Source: Gnetum montanum (lineage: Eukaryota > Streptophyta > Gnetopsida > Gnetales > Gnetaceae). From it: a DNA stretch of 64,000 nucleotides. The translations under genes and the position numbers were made by a program. Of the stretch, positions 48,490 to 57,429 are shown piece by piece. Every line of letters starts with the position of its first letter. Position 1 is the first letter of the stretch. The DNA lies in the NCBI GenBank assembly GCA_015680685.1, contig MNCI01006793.1:1427967-1491966 (forward strand). The letters are read 5' to 3'. The notes beneath the pieces are model-generated. The model did not search any database and was not told the origin of the DNA. It worked only from the letters and a program-made list of their open reading frames with translations.

Positions 48490-48967
48490 CACTAGTTTAA
48501 GGCCATTTAGGGCCCCAATGCCTAGTTTAAGGCCATTTCGGGCCCCAATGCGAACGAGTAATATGGGTAGTTTAACGTCGTTGCGGACGATGGGTAGTTT
48601 AATGTCATTTTGGACGCAGGGTAGTTTAACATCGTTTCAGACTATGGAGTGTGGTGGTTTTAATAAATATACTGGTGGTTTCGGACGTGTTATAGTTTAA
48701 CGTCATTTCGGACAAGCTATAGTTTAAAGTTGTTGCAGACGAGTTATAGTTTAACGTTGTTGCGGACGATGGGTAGTTTAACGTCGTTGCGGACGATGGG
48801 TAGTTTAACGTCGTTTCGGACTGTGGGTAGTTTAACGTCATTTCGGACTATGGGTAGTTTAACATCATTTCGGACTGTGGGTAGTTTAACATCGTTTCGG
48901 ACTATGGGTAGTTTAATGTCATTTCGGACTGTGGGTAGTTTAACGTTGTTTCGGACTGTGGGTGAGT
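48490..48967 (+). repeat. 27-bp tandem repeat next to protease side
   Basis: Regular units of GGGTAGTTTAACGTCGTTTC plus GGACTGT from about 48560, 27 bp each, more than a dozen counting degenerate ones. It is preceded by two units with AGTTTAAGGCCATTTCGGGCC. Since 27 is a multiple of three the array yields repeated GSLTSFRTM-like frames; these are not genes. Confidence 0.85.
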
Positions 48968-50264
48968 TTATTCTAGTTGTTTTTTGATTTTCTTTATTTT
49001 TATGTCAGGGGGTGTGTTGACCGGCACGATTTTGTATTCGGCGTCTCCTTCGCTGATTACGTTGAATGGCAATTCAGTCCAGGAGACGTCCGATAGAATG
49101 TTCTCAATTTCGGCATTTTCGGGTGCTTCGGTGTCTGTCATTGTTTCCTTGTTAGTTTCTTCATGAGGCGACGCGTGTACAGTGTTAAACGCAGGTGTTT
49201 TGATTTCAGGCTCTTGTCCCGTGTTCGAAGGTTTACCACCCACCAGTTGCATTTTGTTTGAGTCCTTTTGACCAGGCTTGTCCAGTTCAACCTCGGAGCC
49301 TCTATCCTCATCTGTGTGCGATGAAATGATGGGAGAGGCTGCTTCCCCATGTATGACGATTTCACCGTCCTTGTGGGGTAGGCGAATCTCCTAATGTATA
49401 GGGGAGGACACAGCTCTCAGTTGGGCCAGCCAGGGTCCCCCTAATATTAGGTTGAATCCTGGCATTTCATTGACGACAAGGAAGTCAGCGAATGTGGGGA
49501 ACTGGTCTCCCGCTACAAAGTCTAGGGTTATCGTGCCCTTGACTAGTACGCGTGACCCGTTGAAGGACTTTAAGCATGTCATTGTGGTGGGTTTGATCAA
49601 GTCGGTGAGCCCCAATTGCTCAACGATAGGATACGGTACGACGTTGGTGGCTGCCCCATCATCTACATGTACCCTATGTAGTTTGAATTGGTTTACATGT
49701 ATAGTTATGAACATAGGGATCGTTGTTGTCTCACCTGTCTTCTTGTCTACTTTGATGTTCTCATCATGGAAGCTCAAGGGCTTAGGGCTGACCCCGTGAG
49801 AGGGGTACATCACCGCATGAATGGCCGGTTTGCTTGGGGGCAAGTCCTCACTGACTGGGATTGATGTTAACATGCGTACGAGAGCTTCGCGATGAGTCTG
49901 GGACGTTAGTACCAAGTCATACAAGCTTAGAGACATGTTCTTTTGTTTCAAGGCTTGTGTGACTTGTGTTAAGGCTATTGCAAAGTTTCTGCTGTTAGGA
50001 ATACTCTTATCAGCAGTAATTGGGTCCATTGGGTCCAACAGTTTTATTTCATGCCTCTGCGACCTGTCATTCTCGCTCGTCATCGTAGTTGTGGCTAGCT
50101 CATGTTGTCTTGATGGTTCACCTGGATTACCTGTGTTTGACTGTTTGTTAGTCTGAGACATAGGAATGGAACTAAGTGGAGTGGGTTTGGGTGGCCCCAG
50201 AGCCAACTGTTGGCGCTCTTTCTCCAAGCGTTCCCGCGTAAGCCTATCATCTAAGTGTTCTTAG
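48968..50264 (-). pseudogene. Tat-B protease and protease-RT linker
   Basis: Same frame as gag and RT. The retropepsin active site reads HVDDGAATNVV (catalytic Asp with the plant-type DDGA rather than DTGA), followed by VKGTITLDFVAGDQF, VVNEMPGFNLILGGPWL, the usual C-terminal half. A stop after SPIH at 49389-49391 is followed in frame by a linker of about 130 residues ending at 48968, where the 27-bp repeats begin. The RT frame resumes 5.6 kb away at 43366, so functional pol would need splicing or deletion of the intervening gene-bearing spacer. Ogre-type Tat elements are known to have an intron at this position. Confidence 0.85.
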
Positions 50265-53098
50265 CGTGGAGGTGGAATTGGTTTGGAAGCCTCAGGTTGC
50301 CTTGAGACGCGCACCATATATGGAGGTGGACAGGATTGCGTTTGGTCGACAGGAGGCGTTTGAGACGAAGGCTAGCCAGGGACCCTAATGACATAGGGGC
50401 GAGGTTTTCCTTGAGCCTGTGAGGTGGAGGTTTGGTGATTGTTAGGATTTTCAGGTATCCTAACCATGTACGGGGTTGGTTTCAGCGGAGGTTGGACTTC
50501 CGCTGTTGCGATGGCTGGTGGTACCCAGACTACAAAGGGGGCAGGCCGAGTATGAGGCGTTGGTGGTTCTGCGGAGGTTGACACAGCTGGAGGTATACGG
50601 ACGACGTAGGGTTGTTGGGGGGCACGTGGAGGTTGAGATGTGGACATGGACATGGCAGGAGGAACCTGCACTACGAAGGGTTTGTTAGGGGTTTGTTGTT
50701 GGTTTTGGTGGTAGATGGTATTAATGTTAGGGGCCTTGGAATCATCATCCATGTATATTGTATTAATCACGTACGGGGCCTCCTTGATGTTCAGGGGGTC
50801 TTTATACACCCCCATAGCCTGATTTTGCAGTTGGACGGGGTTAGGCCCGTCAAAAGTGATCTTGCCTTCATCGATTATCCACTGGATGTCTTGCTTCAGG
50901 GTGAAGCAGTAATCCGTTCCATGCCCGTTACGTTAATGGTAGTTGCAGAAGCGATCCATCCTAAAGCCTCTGGGTACAGGCGGCTCATCCAGCGTGGCTA
51001 AACTTGGGTTCTGTATAAGTTGGCAGAACCGTTCATGTCTTTGGATGGCCGCAGGGGATAGCTCCTTATGTTTCATCAGCCCATCTTTCAAGAGCTGATC
51101 AAAGATTTGGGATCGTTTCATCGGCAAAGGCGTATATTGAGAGGGTTCTTTCCTCTCGAAATTGCGTGTACGATTTGTTGGATTCTGTGATGATGACTCC
51201 GGGGTTGTGGTGGGAGTAGGTTTATAGTAATTAGTAGTGGCTGTGGATGGTTTTTGCTGGTGTGTGACGTTCATTTGTTGAGTGCCCGGTATTGCCGCTA
51301 TAGTTGTCTTGGCCTTTTCTTTATCCTTTTTAGTATGTTGATTTCTAAAGGCCAAGTATGCCAGGTCGTGGCTGTTTTGAGCCGCTTCCTCTATGTTCTT
51401 AATCTGTTCAAACGCCTGATTAAGATCCCGCGCGTTAAGGTAATATAGTTTGGATTTGAAGAAATCATTGAAAGCCCCCTTTAGGATTGTAAGCAGATAG
51501 GTTGGAGAGATTGGTTCGTGCAGCTCGTTCAGAGCCGCACTCCAACTCTGAATAAACTTTTGCACCGATTCAAGCGATGCTTGCTTGATCTGCATGAGGC
51601 TATCCAGCGTGGCCTCGGGTTTCAATTTATACTTGAACTGGGTCACAAACTGGCGTAAAAGATCATCCAAAGAGAAAATAGAGTTCCTAGGTAGGGCCCG
51701 ATACCAGTCGAGTGCTCTCCCTACGAGGGACATGGGAAATACTCGGAGGATGGCGTGGGGCCAAGCCTGGAGCAGCGCGTATTCTAGCCAGAATGTTATA
51801 AGGTGAGCATTGGGATCTGTCTCCCCGTTGTATTTAGTTAGCGTTGGTAGGGGGACACCTTTGGGTAGGGTCAGAGGTGGGACAAAGGAGCTGATAGGGT
51901 CATCGTTGTAGAAATCCACTACCTTCAGCTCTCCCTCAGTAGCCGTTTTAAGGCGTTTTACCTCTTCAGTAAGCTCTTGCATTATTTTCTTGGCATCCGC
52001 CCAGTCTTGGACGCTCAGTGATGTGGCGGCTTGGGGTTGCGGTATACTGTACAAGTTAGATTGCTGCGTGTTAGGCTGAAGAGCTGAAAGCTGCGCGGGT
52101 GCTTGTGGAAAGGTTGCGGCGGGCGGCACTACAGATGGCACATGGTAGGGAAAGTGTTGTTGTTATTGTTGCTGCAACTGGGGTTGTGCTTGGGGGACAT
52201 TGGTTGGTGGAACCGCATGGGGTGGTGTATGGTGATGGGGGACTTGGTGCGACGACGCTCCCCTTGCTGGCCATTGCCTCACCAAGTTGTCAGCGGGGAC
52301 TCCCTGTTGGGCTACGGCTGTTTGGGGAATTGTATGTGTTTGGAGGTGTGGTATGAAGTGGGCGGATGTGGATGTAGGAATCACGTGTGGCATCCCTATC
52401 ACCCTTGGTGGGAGTGTTGTCCCCATATTATCGAGAGGTGGCTGCACTTGTGAGGATGGGCCCGCCGCGACTGTAGGGATGAGCGTGAGTGGGAAGGTGT
52501 TGGGTTGGGGATCACTCAGAAGAGGGACGTGGACTAATGCTGCTATTTCCGGCGGTGGCTGTTGAGCCTGGACGAATCTAAGATGTTGCAAGGGCATAGG
52601 TTCCCCTGTTCCGGGATGGAAAATGGGGTTGACCTGTGCTTGAGGGCTTAAGGTATGGTACGACTCCCCTTGCTTGGATTGAGCGGCAAATTCATCCTCA
52701 TCCTCTGGTTGGGGCTCCAGTGTGGGCTGGTCCAACGAATTGTTCCTTTGAAGGAGGATTTTTGTGATGAGTTCCGAGTATTTTTCAGGAACGGGAATTA
52801 CATCGTACAGGGAAGGGATGAACTCTTGTCCCCCCCTGTAATATAGCTCAAACTGCCTCTTCACCTCTAGTTCAGCTTGATCAACAGCCAGGTCAGCTTG
52901 TATCTTAATACAGATAAAGTTGTACTGATCCTGGGTTATGATGTGAGAGGCTGGGTCTCTCCCTTGCAGCCTTAGGGATTGGCGAGGCCCTGCTGTGGGT
53001 TGCATTCCTAGGTGTTGCACAACAGCCTGTTGGACAGCTGTGGTGTCCATGATGGCAGTGGTGTTAGTGGTGGCTACGGTGTTGTTCACAGGGTTCAT
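50265..53098 (-). pseudogene. Tat-B gag
   Basis: Start ATG at 53098 (MNPVNNTVATTN). The first 310 residues are Gln/Pro-rich with a charged helical region. The capsid-like domain follows (YNGETDPNAHLITFW, GRALDWYRALP, LLRQFVTQFKYKL, then SLMQIKQASLESVQKFIQ), the plant retrotransposon gag domain. A zinc-knuckle-like FCNYH...GHGTDYC lies near 50920 and is interrupted by TAA at 50933. Other in-frame stops: TAA at 52160-52162 inside a poly-Gln run (CAA to TAA), TAG at about 50370, TAA near 50265. A Pro-rich region (50372-50760) repeats P(Y/F)VV(R/Q)(I/V)PPA-like motifs about six times. All pieces share one frame. Confidence 0.85.
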
Positions 53099-53673
53099 GA
53101 TGCTATGTCACGGGGATGGATAAGTCTGGAAATGCAAAGTTAATGTGGTACAGTGTTCAGCGTATACGCTCCAATGGACAGCGTATGGCGACAGCGTATA
53201 CAGGGTATACAGCGTATAAGGTCGGTGTAGACGCTGGTTCACAGAGGTTATAGCGTAAATGTAGTTGTAGCATAAACAGGAGTGTAATACAGGTTGCAGC
53301 GTAGCAAAAGCTCGGCGTAAAACAAGGGAGCGTAAAACAGGTAGCGTAGACAATGTGTAGCATAAATAGTTCAAAGCATAAACAATTTGCGGCGTAACAG
53401 TTCAGCGTAAAAATAGGCTCAGCGTAAAAGACAGGCTTGTAAAAGAAGTTACTGCTTAAATAGTAGAACGTGAAACAGATGAGCATAAAAAAAGCTGTGT
53501 AGCGGTGAAGTGTTTAAGAGCGTAAATGCTATGCAGCGTAGATGCTGGACAGTTGCAAACTAGGTTTTCAGAACCAGAAAACGTAAACACTGGGAAAGTT
53601 GGGGCAGCGTACAGTTAGCGGCATAGACGCTTAACAGCGTATACGCTGGGAGTTGCAGGTAAGGGTTTTAAGG
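53099..53673 (-). other. Tat-B 5' leader, rich in GCGTA motifs
   Basis: Untranslated leader between primer site and gag. It contains many TTTACGC/GCGTAAA and GTATACGCT copies (for example 53160-53220 and 53630-53650). Frames over it are repeat artefacts. Confidence 0.6.
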
Positions 53674-53693
53674 GGCCCTCCTTCTAGTGCCAA
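53674..53693 (-). other. Primer-binding site of Tat-B
   Basis: On the - strand TTGGCACTAGAAGGAGGGCC begins four bases inside the 5' LTR. The TGGC start fits a tRNA 3' end; I cannot say with certainty which tRNA. Confidence 0.6.
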
Positions 53694-53697
53694 TTTC

Positions 53698-54877
53698 TGT
53701 ACTGCCTGAAATCGTCGGTCTTCTGCTGGAAGGAAAATAGAGGCCGCGGGGTCGCAGGACATGTACAGAAGATCCTGCCTTAGCCTGAGGGCGAGCTGGA
53801 ATGCAACAAAGGCAGAGTACCTTGGGTGGTCCGCATGCGGATCAGACAAGGATTTCCCCGCGCGTACGTAAAATGCTAATACGCTGGGTTATGCGTAAAC
53901 GATGTGCGAGCGTAAACAAGGCAACAGAGCAGTGTAAAGCGTAAACGGATGCAAACGAAGCGTGGGCGTAAACAGGCGTAAACAATGCGTGGGAAAAATT
54001 GACATAAAACTGTAAAAGAACTTATGCAACGAATGTAAACAATAGTATTGCAGAGTCAAAGTACAGTGCACCGGTCTAATGCAGTCGTGTGGGGACACAA
54101 GGCGGACAAAAAGCCCCGACGTATATAGGGATGACTCTAGTTCGCAGGGCAGGCGGAGCGTAGAGACTATCCACAGCATACAAGGCCTCCAGCGTAAGAG
54201 GGTTTCAGCTCTGGTGTGCAGCGTAAATGTTCTCTGGTATGCTCTGGGATTTTGCCCACCGACCTCGGCAAAGTGGGAAATGGGGGTTTTTATACAGGTT
54301 GTTACGCTAAACTCGGGTTGAGCGACACGTGGTGCGTTGACCGGGTGCATACAATTTACAAATGTACAAAGTATTACAAGTGTTGGACGTATACGCTATA
54401 TCAGGTCGGCGTATACGCTGGGTGTGCTGAGCGTGTGAACTTAGTGGAGATGGAGTGCTGGGCGTGCACGCCGGGCGTATACGCTGATTGATGCTGGCAT
54501 ATACGCTGGGCATATACGCTGATGGATGTTGGCGTATACGCTGGGCGTATACGCTGAAGGGTGTCCACTTGCTTCAATCCTTGCTCTTTGGTGTTGTCTT
54601 TATGCTATCATTGGAGATCTTGTCGTCGAGCGTGTGCATATGCAATACCTGGGCGTGCACGCTGGGGAGTCGGGCGTATATGTTGTAGTGCCGGGCGTAT
54701 ACGCTGTAGATGTGAGCTTGGGCATATACGTTGGCACAATGTACTTAGTAAAAACCAAGTGTTGTGATCCCAAGGTTGCCGCGTGTGTGAAATTTCATGG
54801 AGCCGGCGTCGTTCGTGGGTCCCAGGGACCTATTTGGTGTCGGACAACTACTAAGCTCCGAATTTTGTGGTGTTTCA
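53698..54877 (-). repeat. 5' LTR of Tat-B
   Basis: 1,180 bp, TG to CA, matching 37182-38374, with a few palindrome-unit indels between the two. The GCGTATACGC array spans about 54385-54730. Divergence between the LTRs is modest, so the insertion is younger than the Athila-like elements on the left. Confidence 0.9.
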
Positions 54878-54882
54878 GTGAC

Positions 54883-56654
54883 TACTTGTTAGTCTACATT
54901 TGTTCATGATCTCTACTTCATTAAGCTATTTTTGGTTTATATTATTTTGTTCTTTCAAAATTTTAGATTTGTTCTTATTTCTAAGATTTTTGTTTGTTTT
55001 ATTTTTGTTTTTGCATTTCTTTAGGTAGAATGACCTTTATATTCAACATTGAAGATGAACCTATTTTAAGGTTTTTTGTTCACAAAACTCTATTATCATT
55101 TAGTAGCAAGTTTCAACTTTCTTAGAATTATTATTTTAAAAAATTATGTATTTATTAATTCCTTTATTTAAATTTTTATTTAAGCAAATGACTTTAAAGA
55201 TAAGAATATGGCTTTTCATAACTGGTTGTAAAGATGAAAACTTAAAAAGACATCCCCAAAACCATTAAACTTTTTGTAGACTCTCTTTTCAATGATCTAA
55301 TGTACTTTGAATTTTTAAAGTATTTTTATTCATTTGTTTGGGGTCTAAAACCCCTTTCCCCCAAACCAAAAAAAAAAAAAACATCAAAACCATAATTTTA
55401 AGGTACCCCTAGGACATATAGCTAATATAAAATTTTTGTAAAACTTAAGTAGAACATAATGGCATGTCAAATTAACACACTTATTAGAATCAAACCTATC
55501 CTCTAATAGAGTAATGTTATAACAAAAAAAAATATTTTTGGATAGGAGAGACCTACTTACAATGTTGTATTATGATATTTTTTTCATGACTTTGTACAAT
55601 TTTTAAAGGTTCACATGATCATTATTCAAAAAAAGTTCTACTTCAAAATGTTTTGACTCTCAAACCCTTCTCTTTGAATGAAAGAAGTCACACTTCTTAA
55701 TTAACAAGAACCACTTATTGATATTTTTATTGAAGCATAAAAAATAGAAAAGTAATTATTTAAAAAGTTGTTAGAACAAAAACATTGTCAAAATTGAAAG
55801 TTCACTATATATACCTACAACCAATGTAATACTTTGATACACTTTTGATAAAACATGATAATTTCTTAAGTGAAACTTAAACCCATAACTTGTAATGAAT
55901 AAAATAATGAAGGGTTAGCCTAGTGGTAAGACTCTTGATTTCGAAGCTCCAAGTTATGGATTCAATTCTAGTAGGCAATGCTTAGTTTGAAAGGAATCTT
56001 AATACTCAATAAAGAAACAATAGTAGCTTAGTTGGTCCTTGCATGATTTTTCTAACAATTTCTTAATTGAGAAGTGCACATGTTATTTCTTAAAATTACC
56101 TATTTCTCTATAATGTATTCTAATCTTGTTAAAGGCCTTGTAGAAATCTTTACCTTTTCTTTTTTCCTTTTTAAGAAAAGGTCGTAGGATATGCCTTTAG
56201 GCTAGCAACATAGTAACTACATGGTAAGTGCAAATGGGGTGTTGATACTGGGCTTTGAACCTTGCACCTATGAGTACAAAGTTATGTGAGCAAACTAACT
56301 GTCCAACAACCCATGCTCACAAATCTTTGACTTATATAGTCAAGTGATGTGGGACACTTAGGGAAAAAGATCAACTCATTTGGGATTGTTAGGGAAGAAG
56401 ATTAAGTTTTCATCTTATTCAATTAACTCATTTGGGATTTTTAGAAAGAAGGTCAAGTTGGCCCTCATGTCAATTTCTTAATCTAAGATGTGCAATTCTT
56501 GTTTTATTGAAATGACCTATCTTTGTATTGTATTTTAATCTTGTTAAAGACATGGTAGAATTCTCTTTGACCAAGGAGATATCTCTCTTGTTGCAAGGAT
56601 GTGCCATTGCTTTACATCTAGGGATGATCTTTTGCAACCTTTGGATTGGGTTTA
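54883..56654 (+). other. Intergenic AT-rich DNA
   Basis: No gene supported. Contains a candidate SINE at 55913 and a run of A near 55370. A further tRNA-like GGGCTTTGAACCTTGCACC occurs near 56251. Confidence 0.45.
55913..56030 (+). mobile_element. Candidate tRNA-derived SINE
   Basis: A-box-like TAGCCTAGTGG (55916-55926) and B-box-like GGATTCAATTC (55958-55968) are spaced as in tRNA genes, but the intervening sequence does not fold as a tRNA that I can see. A related start occurs at 33893. No clear target duplication was found. Confidence 0.45.
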
Positions 56655-57271
56655 TGATGAGTGGCGAGGTACCCCTACACTCAACCATACGAAACGAGCG
56701 TAGCACGCGTGATCCGGTCAAACTCTGTAGATGGACTAGTTGTGGCACCTAGATAGTTATCCTTAGGTTGCAGTTCGCTGTCTTCCCACCTAGACTAGTG
56801 TTATATTTTTCACGTATGGTTTAGTCCAAATGAGGTGTATGATATGTTCCTAATTCTAACGCTACTCCTGAAGGCAGTGGAAAATAATATTAACTAAACT
56901 AAGCTAGGAGGAAAAGGGTAAGAGAATCTAATCTAGCCTAAGTGTGATGAGCAACTGATTCCTTGATCAACCGTACACATCTTGGACCTCGTGCACGACT
57001 ACCACTGGGATTACCAAGCGCAGATCCTAGGTACGCCACTGGGCTACCAAGTAGTTACACTTAAATGCTTGTAATCAAGTCATACTTGTTCCGCTTCTAG
57101 GAGTTTAAGGGTGAGAGANACTATCTCTGGAGTGGCCAAACTATGAGAGCTTCGCTACTTCTAACTTCTAACTATCAAACAAGGGAGAGCTGCCTCTTAT
57201 TTATAGATATGGCAGTGCACTATGATATCGCTTACGCGATATCACGGTCCATGCAATATTGCGTCCCATCA
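56655..57271 (-). repeat. 3' LTR of E2 (with assembly n)
   Basis: 617 bp; the shared outer end is TGATGAGTGGCGAGG. A single n at 57119 sits where about 160 bp present in the 5' LTR (60430-60600) are missing, suggesting an assembly collapse rather than a real deletion. The inner end has CGATATC palindromes (57220-57270). The inverse polypurine tract (TACCCCCACAAC) follows. Confidence 0.8.
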
Positions 57272-57429
57272 TACCCCCACAACTGAATAAAAACTCATCC
57301 TCGAGTTACCAAGAGAACAAGCTCTATTGATTACACAATGGATAGGTATGGGATTATTAACTGGGATAAATGAAATGAAATTGTAGTGTGGGAAGAAAAC
57401 ACAACACACAGAATATATACAACTACAAT

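Larger units (their letters stand above)
37182..54877 (-). mobile_element. Full-length Tat-lineage retrotransposon with nested antisense gene (Tat-B)
   Basis: 17,696 bp, bounded by two LTRs and a perfect five-base duplication GTGAC (37177-37181 and 54878-54882). Order on the - strand: 5' LTR, primer site, GCGTA-rich leader, gag, protease, spacer with an opposite-strand gene, reverse transcriptase with two RNase H domains, integrase, minisatellite, polypurine tract, 3' LTR. A second, archaeal-type RNase H after the first is diagnostic of the Tat lineage (Ogre/Retand type). Gag, protease and pol pieces all lie in one frame, broken by point stops. Assembly joins affect 40771-40902. Confidence 0.93.

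Noticed and set aside
48490-48967. CRISPR-like regular array
   Set aside because: Units are contiguous 27-bp repeats without unique spacers, in a plant genome; it is a minisatellite.
48626-48987. ORFs on both strands with GSLTSFRTM or ATTLNYPSS repeats
   Set aside because: Translation of the 27-bp minisatellite; not conserved as protein and not joined to the nested gene, whose stop is at 48243.
56245-56310. tRNA gene suggested by GGGCTTTGAACCTTGCACC
   Set aside because: Only a B-box-like match; no A box at the right distance and no cloverleaf seen.
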